A stretch of DNA of 64,000 nt, taken from the NCBI GenBank assembly GCA_033765345.1, contig JANRIC010000159.1, positions 1 through 64,000 on the forward strand, read 5' to 3'. This DNA is from JANRIC01 sp033765345 (GTDB lineage: Bacteria; Bacteroidota; Bacteroidia; Cytophagales; Microscillaceae). The notes under the pieces are model-generated. The model was not told the origin of the DNA. It searched no databases and saw only the letters and a list, made by a program, of their open reading frames with translations. The position numbers were made by a program, and so were the translations under genes. Numbering within the stretch: position 1 is the stretch's first letter; the number at the start of each line of letters is the position of its first letter. Below are positions 17,853-25,848 of the stretch, piece after piece.

Positions 17853-18644
17853 ATGGTTAAAGACTTATCACAAACTAATAATATGGACATGAGGGAACAA
17901 ATTGTATCTGAGCTCGATAGATTAGAGCAAGAACAAGAGATTACGGTGCTGTATGCCTGCGAGTCAGGTAGTCGGGCTTGGGGATTTCCTTCACCTGACA
18001 GTGACTTTGACGTACGGTTTATTTATGTGCAATCCCCAAAAAGATATTTATCGATCTATGATCGTAAAGATGCGATTGATCTGTTTTTGGCCCAAAAAAT
18101 GGATTTGATCGGCTGGGATGTTCGCAAATCGCTTCGTTTGTTTCACAAGTCCAATGCTTCCCTTTTTGAGTGGATGCAATCGCCGATTGTGTATAAAGAG
18201 CATTCCGTTTTTATAAAAAGACTTCGTGAATTGGCTTCCGAATATTTCTCTCCCCGTACCAGTTTGCATCATTATTTGGGGATTACAAAGCATACGTATT
18301 TAGGGCATTTACAAGGGGAGCAGGTCAAGCTGAAAAAATATTTTTATGCCATCCGTCCTTTGCTTTGTGCTATCTGGGTGATTGAAAAAAGGACTTACCC
18401 GCCTATTGAGTTCCAAAAACTACTAACGATTGTAGACAGAGACCGCGAGTTTATGGAAAACATCGAGGGGCTTCTTAAAAGAAAAGAAATTTCCAACGAA
18501 ACCGAAGAAATTCGCCAGATTCCGTATTTTCACGAATTTATAGAAAAAGAAATTATAAAATGTGAAGAACACGAAGCGGAATTCCCCAAAATCAAACCGG
18601 ATGTAGAGAAACTAAATGATCTCTTCCGTGAAGTATTGGGCTAA
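17853..18644 (+). CDS. Nucleotidyltransferase-superfamily protein (YcgL/COG3541 type)
   Basis: The 263-residue protein carries the polymerase-beta-type nucleotidyltransferase signature GSRAWGFPSPDSDFDVR, with GS and the DxD metal-binding pair. The remaining all-helical part matches the COG3541 layout. The family is predicted to transfer nucleotides to proteins or small molecules, but substrates are mostly unknown. The family usually begins near MREQIV, so ATGs at 17883 or 17889 are possible true starts. It is a single gene followed by a good terminator at 18680. Confidence 0.85.
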   Translation: MVKDLSQTNNMDMREQIVSELDRLEQEQEITVLYACESGSRAWGFPSPDSDFDVRFIYVQSPKRYLSIYDRKDAIDLFLAQKMDLIGWDVRKSLRLFHKSNASLFEWMQSPIVYKEHSVFIKRLRELASEYFSPRTSLHHYLGITKHTYLGHLQGEQVKLKKYFYAIRPLLCAIWVIEKRTYPPIEFQKLLTIVDRDREFMENIEGLLKRKEISNETEEIRQIPYFHEFIEKEIIKCEEHEAEFPKIKPDVEKLNDLFREVLG

Positions 18645-18679
18645 TTGACAGATTTTGACTTTTAAAGGTTTTTTGTGAG

Positions 18680-18708
18680 AGGCTTTTTGATTTAAAAAGC
18701 CTTTTTTT
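18680..18708 (+). terminator. Rho-independent terminator
   Basis: AGGCTTTTT (18680-18688) pairs perfectly with AAAAAGCCT (18694-18702) across a 5-base loop and runs into a T-tract to 18708. It ends the nucleotidyltransferase transcript. Confidence 0.85.
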
Positions 18709-18802
18709 ATGCTTTCTGTATTCCTCCCGACTTGACAATGGTACTATTCCACTTTATTTTGCAAGGATTTTTCCGAATTAATAGAAAAAATACCCATTCA
18801 CG

Positions 18803-20062
18803 ATGACTAAACAAAAACCTCAGTGGTTGGAAGATATTCAACATCGAAGCTGGGAACCGGAGTTGTTTATCTCTGGGGGAGTTATTTTTTTTCTGCTTCA
18901 GGTAACTGACTTTTTGTATTATCAAAGCTTTATCAGACTACAACAAAGCGGTTATTATGAGTATGTGTTTATTGCCAATCTGCTTACAGCGGCTTTATAT
19001 GCTTTAATTTTCGGCTTTTCACTTCATTTGATTATGCGAGGTTTTTGGGTGGCATCCATTACCCTAAGCGATGTATTCCCGGAAGGCATCCAGATGAATA
19101 AAATCCACTACGCCGATATTTTTAAAAACCGAGTAAGCAAAGTGCGTGATATTACGGATTGGGTTATCTTGCAGGAGACTATCTGTAGTTTGATCTTTAC
19201 GCTTTCATTTTTCTTTTTTATGATCATTATGGGGCTTTTGGTGGCATTGTTGGTGATCATTCCCCACAGTAGCCTCAGATTGAGTGTAGGAGATAGTGCT
19301 TATAACTTTATCTGGGTGATTTCCCGGATTTTTGCGTTGCTGGGTTTGGTGTATATGTTTGATTTTTTGACCCTGGGTTATGTCAAAAAGCAGAAAAAAC
19401 TGGCTAAATTGTATTATCCAGTCTATCTGATCTTCTCGATACTGACCCTAGCCCCTCTTTACCGCACAACCTACTACACCTTGGTCAGCAATATCAAAGC
19501 TTGGATTGTGGTAGCCGGAGCGATTACGTATCTGATCATTGCTTTTAGCATTACACAGCTTACGCGCTCAGGAGCCGATGCGATTTTTAACCCAAAAAAA
19601 TACCTCAATATCCGCTCACAAAATACCGAACTGGACACCCGCCTTTATGAAAACCTTAGACCTGCCGAAGAACTGGTACAGCAGGCAAGCATTCAGTCTG
19701 ACATCATAGAGGAGTCTTATGTAAAACTATTCATCGTACATCAGAAAATTATAGAGAACCTGATGGACAAAGACTGTGCGATTGATCGCGAAACGGAAGC
19801 CGAAATATTGGATTGTTATGCAGAATTTTATCATATTCTGCTGGATAATCAGCCTTTGGAGAAGCTCCGTTGGAGGCAATTTACCCACCCCAAGACCAAA
19901 GAAATGGGCATCATTAGCTATATCCCGATTCGGGAGGCAATACCCGGAGAGCACAGCTTGAAGATTGTCTTGCATGTAAAAAGTAAACAATCTTTGATGA
20001 AACTACACAACTTCGGCTTAAAAGGCCCCGAATATTCCATCATTCCGTTTTGGAAAAACTAA
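18803..20062 (+). CDS. Polytopic membrane protein of unknown function
   Basis: The 419-residue protein has about six hydrophobic segments between residues 28 and 255 (for example LFISGGVIFFLLQVTDF and FFFFMIIMGLLVALLVII), followed by a soluble C-terminal domain of about 160 residues. There is no signal peptide apart from the first helix. No enzyme or transporter motif is visible. It sits alone between two terminators, so context does not help. Confidence 0.7.
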   Translation: MTKQKPQWLEDIQHRSWEPELFISGGVIFFLLQVTDFLYYQSFIRLQQSGYYEYVFIANLLTAALYALIFGFSLHLIMRGFWVASITLSDVFPEGIQMNKIHYADIFKNRVSKVRDITDWVILQETICSLIFTLSFFFFMIIMGLLVALLVIIPHSSLRLSVGDSAYNFIWVISRIFALLGLVYMFDFLTLGYVKKQKKLAKLYYPVYLIFSILTLAPLYRTTYYTLVSNIKAWIVVAGAITYLIIAFSITQLTRSGADAIFNPKKYLNIRSQNTELDTRLYENLRPAEELVQQASIQSDIIEESYVKLFIVHQKIIENLMDKDCAIDRETEAEILDCYAEFYHILLDNQPLEKLRWRQFTHPKTKEMGIISYIPIREAIPGEHSLKIVLHVKSKQSLMKLHNFGLKGPEYSIIPFWKN

Positions 20063-20104
20063 AGAAATTTATCCTGTTTTAGCAAAGCTTTATGCCGATG
20101 TTTT

Positions 20105-20482
20105 AGTGTGTAAGGTCGTCATTCTAGTGTGCAAGCTGGCTGTTTTAGTGTGTAAGGTCGTCATTCTAGTGTGCAAGCTGGCTGTTTTGGTGTGTAAGGT
20201 CGTCATTCTAGTGTGCAAGCTGGCTGTTTTGGTGTGTAGTGTCGCAATTATAGTGTGTGGTATTGTAATTATAGTGTATGATGTTGTAATTATAGTGTGT
20301 AGTGTCGCAATTATAGTGTATGATGTTGTAATTATAGTGTGTAGTGTCGCAATTATAGTGTATGATGTTGTAATTATAGTGTGTAGTGTCGCAATTATAG
20401 TGTATGATGTTGTAATTATAGTGTGTAGCGTCGCAATTATAGTGTATGATGTTGTAATTATAGTGTGTAGCGTCGCAATTAT
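20105..20482. repeat. Array of 18 tandem 21-bp repeats
   Basis: Exactly 378 bases are made of eighteen 21-base units, nearly all beginning AGTGT. Two unit types alternate in the first six positions (AGTGTGTAAGGTCGTCATTC.. and AGTGTGCAAGCTGGCTGTTT..). The remaining twelve are AT-rich variants (AGTGTGTAGTGTCGCAATTA.. and AGTGTATGATGTTGTAATTA..), giving a 42-bp higher period. One frame is open throughout and would read as alternating VCxVxI / VYDVVII units, but this follows from a period divisible by three and there is no normal start codon. I treat it as a minisatellite. Confidence 0.9.
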
Positions 20483-20526
20483 ATCACATATATAGATTTA
20501 TCTTTCAAGTAAAATTATAAAGAAGT

Positions 20527-20559
20527 AAAAAAAGCTCACCCCAAAGGAGTGAGCTTTTT
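20527..20559. terminator. Bidirectional Rho-independent terminator
   Basis: AAAAAGCTCAC pairs with GTGAGCTTTTT across a 9-base loop. With A-tract before and T-tract after, it can work on both strands. It closes the tandem-repeat region before the HAD gene. Confidence 0.85.
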
Positions 20560-20761
20560 CGAACATTCTTCAACCAGCTATGCATCGAGTACTTAACTTG
20601 CCAAAATATATTCGAATACAATACCAGGAATTTAATTTACTCATTATCAGTATATTAATGGTTTTTGTTGAGGTGATAAGCATCCGATTTTGGAAATTTG
20701 CTCCAAAATTTAGATTGCCGGAATAACTCATTAAATTAAGGTTTTATTTGTATTATTGCGC

Positions 20762-20769
20762 TAGATTTG
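20762..20769 (+). promoter_or_regulatory. Candidate -7 promoter element of the HAD gene
   Basis: TAGATTTG fits TAnnTTTG and ends 22 bases before the ATG. No well-spaced TTG -33 element is visible, so the call is tentative. Confidence 0.3.
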
Positions 20770-20791
20770 AATTCACCACAAACCTACAAAC

Positions 20792-21442
20792 ATGAGTAAT
20801 TTTGCGGTTATTTTTGATATGGATGGAGTGATTGTAGACAGCAATCCTTACCACAAAACGGCATTAAAACAGTTTGCCCAAAAATACGGCTACGACCTCA
20901 ACGAAGAGGAAATGAAGCTAAAAATCTATGGACGCACCAACAAGGAGTGGATTCCCAACCTTTTTGGAGAGATCAGCCCGGAACAGGTAAAAATCTATGC
21001 CCAGGAAAAAGAACAGCTTTTTAGGGACTTGTACAAAAAAGCGATCGAGCCTTTTGGAGGGGTCAAGGATTTTATTATTGAGCTTGAATGCCAGCAAATT
21101 GTGAAGGCTATTGGTACTTCTGCTCCGCGTGAAAACGTAGATTTTGTACTCGAGAAATGTGGGCTGGATTTCTATTTTCAGACCATCCTCGACGAGAGCC
21201 ACGTCAATCACGGCAAACCCAATCCAGAGATTTATCTCAAAGTCGCTGCAGCATTAAAATTTGACCCAAACAGGTGTATCGTTTTTGAAGATTCGCTCTC
21301 TGGGGTCAAGGCCGCCCAAGATGCCGGGTGTAAAGTAGTAGGCATCACCACAACGCATACGGCCGAGGAATTAGCCCATACTGATTTGGTGATTGAAGAT
21401 TTCTTCGACCTAGAAATTGAGCAGTTAGAAGCCCTTTTCTAA
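20792..21442 (+). CDS. HAD-superfamily hydrolase, beta-phosphoglucomutase-like
   Basis: This 216-residue protein has the HAD motifs in order: DMDGVIVDSN (nucleophile Asp with the +2 Asp), the motif II Thr/Ser in AIGTSAPR, the Lys in HGKPNPEIYLK and the acidic pair in VFEDSLSGVKAA. The helical cap inserted after motif I is of the beta-phosphoglucomutase/phosphatase subclass. It should act on a small sugar phosphate in the cytoplasm; the exact substrate cannot be told. It is a monocistronic gene. Confidence 0.9.
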   Translation: MSNFAVIFDMDGVIVDSNPYHKTALKQFAQKYGYDLNEEEMKLKIYGRTNKEWIPNLFGEISPEQVKIYAQEKEQLFRDLYKKAIEPFGGVKDFIIELECQQIVKAIGTSAPRENVDFVLEKCGLDFYFQTILDESHVNHGKPNPEIYLKVAAALKFDPNRCIVFEDSLSGVKAAQDAGCKVVGITTTHTAEELAHTDLVIEDFFDLEIEQLEALF

Positions 21443-21631
21443 AAAATTGCCTTGAAATTTTACTGCGGTATAGTTTGTTTTGATGGGCTTTTGTTTCCTG
21501 TATTTTTTATAAATATACCTAACAGATCCATGCTAAATCTGTTAGGTTTGAGCCTTGCAAAACATAAGGCCGTAATGATTTTGGGTGCTTATAGGTTTGA
21601 AATCAATCCTTTCGAGATCACCTAGTAGGGC

Positions 21632-22003
21632 TTAGACTTGTTGCTGCGCTGGATAGAAAAATTGCTCAAGGACGATTTTTCCATCATTTACCTCATAAAC
21701 AGCAATTTCTTCCATAGGAACACGCTGACCGGATTCTTTCATGGTTGTATCCAATGTCATACGTAGTGTAAAAAAATTGCCTGCCACAATCGGGTCGGAT
21801 ACATCGATGCTGTGTACTTCAAACATAGAGTTGAACATCTTATCCTTCGCTTTTAATGCATCCATCCCTCGGACATCATTTCCAGGAGTACCTTCCGGCT
21901 CAATGCTGCGCGTATTGGGTGAATAAAGCTTTTCCTGTGCTTCCATAAATTTCCCCTGGCGACAAAGGTCTACCAATTCCTGAGCGATTTCTTGTACGGT
22001 CAT
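21632..22003 (-). CDS. NTF2-like (SnoaL) family protein
   Basis: The 123-residue protein has the size and pattern of a SnoaL/NTF2-like fold: an N-terminal helix (EIAQELVDLCRQGKF), a middle segment with YSPNTRSIEPEG, and curved strands ending in EIAVYEVNDGKIVLEQFFY. Members are small dimeric barrels used as enzymes or binding domains. No catalytic residues can be assigned. It is a single minus-strand gene followed by a gap towards the HAD gene. Confidence 0.8.
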   Translation of the reverse strand: MTVQEIAQELVDLCRQGKFMEAQEKLYSPNTRSIEPEGTPGNDVRGMDALKAKDKMFNSMFEVHSIDVSDPIVAGNFFTLRMTLDTTMKESGQRVPMEEIAVYEVNDGKIVLEQFFYPAQQQV

Positions 22004-22181
22004 TATGATAAAATTTTGAGTTAAAAATTATTTAATACTTCAAAAGTACTATTTCTAATCATTTAAGTCAAGTATTTTTGCTAATATTATTGCAAATTTA
22101 ATAAAAACGCTATTTTTATTAACAATTAAGTCTACTTAAAAGAAACTGCGCATACCTTCATTTCCTCCTAGATGGCAATGC

Positions 22182-22778
22182 TTAGGAACAAAGATGCCGA
22201 TCCAGGAGGTGGAAAGTTTGATTGGCACTGTCAATCACCAAATTTTCTTCTTCAGGAAATTGGTTTATAAAGTTTTCCAGTAAATTTTGAAAGCTTCTCC
22301 ACATGATCCCTAAATTTTCTTTGCCATAGCTATAAAAAAAAGCCGCCCCGTGTTTGTCCGTAAAGCCAAAAAGGTTTTGAAGGTGTCGCCCTAGAATTTG
22401 CCCACCCAGCGTGGAGCCCTCTACCACATAGAGATAACCCATAATTTGTGCGTTTTGCCGTAATTCAGGCAATTCACCAGGTTTTTCTAGCTGCTTAATC
22501 TTGGATTCGGAAAGCCCAAGAAAATTTAAATCTTTGATGATTAGAGGGGTTTTAAGTCTTTTTTCTATATCAAAAGCTTCTTTTTGCCAAAACTCTTGAT
22601 AGAGAAGCTCTTGCTCACAAGGCAGATAAAAACTCAAAAATTTTTCCAGTAAAAGAATGTATTCCGTCCGTTTTAGCCGCTCTGCCACAAGGGAAGCCGT
22701 CAAATAGTTTTGCTCGATGTGTTGGTGTGCGGTTTGGGTTTGTAATTTAATTCTGTGTAAAAACTCCGATTTTTTCAA
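22182..22778 (-). CDS. Biliverdin-producing heme oxygenase
   Basis: This 198-residue helical protein matches the bacterial heme oxygenase family. It has the N-terminal His region (TQTAHQHIEQNYL), the tail of helix packing residues, and the conserved distal-helix glycines in YLYVVEGSTLGGQILGR. The enzyme opens haem to biliverdin, CO and iron, for iron recovery or for a bilin chromophore. No phytochrome or reductase gene lies next to it in this window. It is divergent from the DUF2911 gene. Confidence 0.85.
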   Translation of the reverse strand: MKKSEFLHRIKLQTQTAHQHIEQNYLTASLVAERLKRTEYILLLEKFLSFYLPCEQELLYQEFWQKEAFDIEKRLKTPLIIKDLNFLGLSESKIKQLEKPGELPELRQNAQIMGYLYVVEGSTLGGQILGRHLQNLFGFTDKHGAAFFYSYGKENLGIMWRSFQNLLENFINQFPEEENLVIDSANQTFHLLDRHLCS

Positions 22779-22957
22779 GGTATATCAAGTTTAATGGATG
22801 ATTGGTATTACGAAATAAGGTGTTTTGATACCTATGAATCGTTGGTAAATGGAATTCACTATGTTAAATTGTTGTTAAATTTTTTTTTCATAGAGCTTAT
22901 TTATTGGGAAATTCTAAAATTGACCCAAAATTTTTATCAACTCTAAATTAAACAATC

Positions 22958-24067
22958 ATGTTAAAAAAATCTTCCCTTTTATGCCTTATGGTTTGTTTGC
23001 TGCTCTTTTTTTCGGAACTGAAAGCACAACTGACTACACCTTATGACAGCCCCAAAGCACAGGTGATGCAACGTATCGGAATTACAGATGTGACGGTTAC
23101 ATTTTATCGTCCTTCGGTAGGGGGGCGTGAAATCTGGGGAAAACTTGTCCCTTATGGCTTTAATGATCTGGGATTTGGTACTTCCAAAGCAGCTCCTTGG
23201 CGCGCCGGAGCCAATGACAACACGACCATTCTGTTGAGTAATGATGTAAAAGTAGCCGGACAGCTACTCAAAGCAGGCATCTACGGACTTCACATGGCAC
23301 TTGAAGAGAGCGGAAAAGTAATCGTTATTTTTTCTAAAAATTCGTCTTCTTGGGGAAGTTATTATTATCAGGAAAAAGAAGACGTACTTCGAATCACAAC
23401 CCAATGGGAAGATGCTCCGATGCAGGAAATGCTGACCTATGAATTTTCGGAGGTTACTACAAATGCTGCTGTACTAGCCCTTCGCTGGGAAAAAAAGAGA
23501 ATTCCTTTCAAAATAGAAGTCAACACACACGATCAAGTAGTGGCTAATTTTGAAAATGAACTACGCTCCAGCATAGGTTTTAACTGGACTGCCTGGAATA
23601 CTGCTGCCCAATATTGCCTGATCAACCAGGTACATCTCGAGAAGGGGCTAGAATGGGCGGATGCATCTATCCATGCTCCCTTTATCGGGCAAAAGAATTT
23701 TACGACACTATCTACCAAAGCTCAAATCTTATCTAAACTAAACCGCGAAAAAGAAGCTCTGACGATTATGGACGAGGCACTGCCTATGGGTACTGTCATA
23801 GAGATTCATACTTATGGACGACAACTGCTCGCACAAGGCAATAAAACCAAGGCACTCGAGGTATTTAAATTAAATGCTAAAAAATTTCCGAATACCTGGC
23901 CTGTTGATTTCGGTTTAGCCCGGGGTTATTCTGCCAATGGTGATTTCCAGACAGCCCTCAAACACGCCAATCTGGCTCTAAAACAAGTACCCGCAGGAGA
24001 TCAGGCCAATAAAACCAATCTTGAGAACGCTATCCAATTGCTCAAAAACGGCAAAGATATCAACTAG
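22958..24067 (+). CDS. Secreted DUF2911 protein with C-terminal TPR repeats
   Basis: The 369-residue protein has a signal peptide (MLKKSSLLCLMVCLLLFF...KAQ) and then a DUF2911 domain (about 25-180, with VTFYRPSVGGREIWGKLVPYG, WRAGANDNTTI and AGIYGLHM). The C-terminal half has TPR-like helices (about 250-365, LEVFKLNAKKFPNTWPVDFGLARGY). DUF2911 is frequent in Bacteroidota and has no settled function; the protein should be periplasmic. It ends just before a bidirectional terminator. Confidence 0.85.
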   Translation: MLKKSSLLCLMVCLLLFFSELKAQLTTPYDSPKAQVMQRIGITDVTVTFYRPSVGGREIWGKLVPYGFNDLGFGTSKAAPWRAGANDNTTILLSNDVKVAGQLLKAGIYGLHMALEESGKVIVIFSKNSSSWGSYYYQEKEDVLRITTQWEDAPMQEMLTYEFSEVTTNAAVLALRWEKKRIPFKIEVNTHDQVVANFENELRSSIGFNWTAWNTAAQYCLINQVHLEKGLEWADASIHAPFIGQKNFTTLSTKAQILSKLNREKEALTIMDEALPMGTVIEIHTYGRQLLAQGNKTKALEVFKLNAKKFPNTWPVDFGLARGYSANGDFQTALKHANLALKQVPAGDQANKTNLENAIQLLKNGKDIN

Positions 24068-24164
24068 TGTTAGGTCTGTAGTTCATAGATTTATTGTATT
24101 ATAACAGGCAATATCCTAAATTCTATACTTGGATGAACACCAGCGTTTGATCTACTTAAAATAC

Positions 24165-24194
24165 AAAACCCGGCATACATCTATGTCGGGTTTT
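24165..24194. terminator. Bidirectional terminator between convergent genes
   Basis: AAAACCCG pairs with CGGGTTTT, extended by a partial inner stem (GCATA / TATG). It is placed between the convergent DUF2911 gene and the unknown minus-strand gene ending at 24216. Confidence 0.8.
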
Positions 24195-24215
24195 ACAAAA
24201 GATAGCATGTCGAGT

Positions 24216-25055
24216 TTAATAGTTTGAATCAACTTCTCCGTAAGAGCCTTCTATCTTATTATCATCACCATACTGCCCCAAACGGAATTGGTCTTTGAGA
24301 TAATAATCAAAATATGTGAGTATGATTTTTTTATTCACAGATGGAAGTTTTACAAGGGTATCTCCCTGAATGTGAAGAATTACTTTTTTTCTCAGTTCAG
24401 GCTTGAAATCATAAGTAAAACTTGTGTGCTTAAAACTCGGATCAAGATAAAACAGTGAGCCTTTAACCAGCAAAGTATCCCCAACCTCAGTTTGTTCCAA
24501 TTCGTGCTCTACTTTTTCATAGGTATCTTCTGTAAGGTTTACCTCAAAGCATTGGTAACTGACCGCATTATTAGGATCTGTGATATCTGTCATCAGTCTT
24601 AGTATTCTGTCGGATTTGTGTATCACTACCCCCTGAACCCATACACTGTTCTCCACACCACTCCACTCAGGGAGAACATAGGTTTCTTTGAGATACTCAG
24701 CCAATTCCTCAACTCCGACTTGTGATGCATGAATGCTCAAACCCTGATATTTTTCTATAAGAATGACCGTTTCAGGATAGGTCTCATAAAGGCTTGCAAA
24801 CTGCTTCTCATATTCGGGGTCAAGTGCTACCCCTTCAATGCGTACGTGATGCCTTAGAATCAAATCATTAGCCGTGTTTTCATCTAAAAAGGTACTCTCC
24901 CGGATAGTAATTTGAAAGCATAATTCTGAGGCAATCACCTCAATAGAATTGGAAGATTCGCGTTTTAAATCTCCAATGATTCGGATATAATTTTTAGACT
25001 GGCTGACTTCAACCACATATCCGTCAATATTTAAAGAATAATAACCTTCTGACAT
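24216..25055 (-). CDS. Hypothetical protein, 279 aa
   Basis: I do not recognise this protein. It is soluble, acidic, without signal peptide or membrane helix, and looks beta-rich with repeated short strand patterns (YYSLNIDGYVVEVSQSKNYI, VWVQGVVIHKSD, GDTLLVKGSLFY). Such patterns fit OB- or barrel-like folds. It lies 53 bases after the smaller unknown gene 25108-25590 in the same direction, so the two may form an operon. Confidence 0.6.
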   Translation of the reverse strand: MSEGYYSLNIDGYVVEVSQSKNYIRIIGDLKRESSNSIEVIASELCFQITIRESTFLDENTANDLILRHHVRIEGVALDPEYEKQFASLYETYPETVILIEKYQGLSIHASQVGVEELAEYLKETYVLPEWSGVENSVWVQGVVIHKSDRILRLMTDITDPNNAVSYQCFEVNLTEDTYEKVEHELEQTEVGDTLLVKGSLFYLDPSFKHTSFTYDFKPELRKKVILHIQGDTLVKLPSVNKKIILTYFDYYLKDQFRLGQYGDDNKIEGSYGEVDSNY

Positions 25056-25107
25056 ACTGTTTTGAGTTTTTGATTAAATGTTTTTAAATGTATAAAATGG
25101 TTTGGTT

Positions 25108-25590
25108 TTATGGATTAATCCCATATCCGTTGCCTGAGCCGTTTGCCCAGTTAGAAAACACATACTGAAGCTCCTCCATTTCGGGTGGGTATGCTTCTCC
25201 GGTGATTTTAAACCGGCTGGTATATACGATTACGACCGGTTTGGAAAAAGCAATTTCCCCCGATTCATTCAAGAAATCAATCGTCCCTGATTCCATCTCT
25301 CCATTCTCGATTCTCAGGCGTTTGCCCAAAAGAGCTTTCATGATAGCAGCATTATTATCACCGCTTAATACTTCTTGTAGATCGGGATTAGAACCGACCA
25401 AATCAGTAAGGCTTTTCGTAAAACGAATGGCAAAATACTGATAGATGCGCGTATCCGTGTCAGCCTGCGGACCGTAGGTCATCAGAATAATTTTCAGATT
25501 ATCGGTTGCAGAAGCTGTATTGGGTGCATTCAGTTCATTCGGAACTCGAACGACTACCCCTTCCAGAGTGATGTGATTAACTATTGTCAT
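25108..25590 (-). CDS. Hypothetical protein, 160 aa
   Basis: I chose the ATG at 25590 (MTIVNHITLEGVVV); an in-frame TTG nine codons upstream is less likely. The start resembles an OB-fold strand pattern (ITLEGVVVRVP ... IYQYFAIRF), but no known ssDNA-binding motif can be claimed. It ends with a short Gly/Asn-rich tail. It probably is co-transcribed with the 279-residue gene that follows. Confidence 0.6.
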   Translation of the reverse strand: MTIVNHITLEGVVVRVPNELNAPNTASATDNLKIILMTYGPQADTDTRIYQYFAIRFTKSLTDLVGSNPDLQEVLSGDNNAAIMKALLGKRLRIENGEMESGTIDFLNESGEIAFSKPVVIVYTSRFKITGEAYPPEMEELQYVFSNWANGSGNGYGINP

Positions 25591-25761
25591 TATACATGAT
25601 TTATTCTTTAATAGCAAAATGATGAAAATATCACAGGTAAAAGCAGATTTTTTTTTTAAAAAATAAAATTTACTTACATCTCTACAATGTAATCTATGTA
25701 GTTGAATAATTTTTGGATACTTACTGATTAATTGAAACTTAGATCGCTATTTATATCGGAT

Positions 25762-25769
25762 TAACTTTG
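25762..25769 (+). promoter_or_regulatory. Candidate -7 promoter element of the CHAT gene
   Basis: TAACTTTG matches TAnnTTTG and lies about 80 bases before the CHAT-protein ATG. No clear -33 TTG at normal spacing. Confidence 0.3.
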
Positions 25770-25848
25770 CCCAAATAAAAAAATATTAGAAATTATGCTT
25801 AATTTTATGGGTATTTATTAGGAAGGTAATTCTAAAAATTTAATAAAA

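Noticed and set aside
20106..20495. Open frame of 129 codons across the tandem repeat
   Set aside because: The frame stays open because the unit length is divisible by three; it starts at GTG, is purely repetitive and has no homology-like features.
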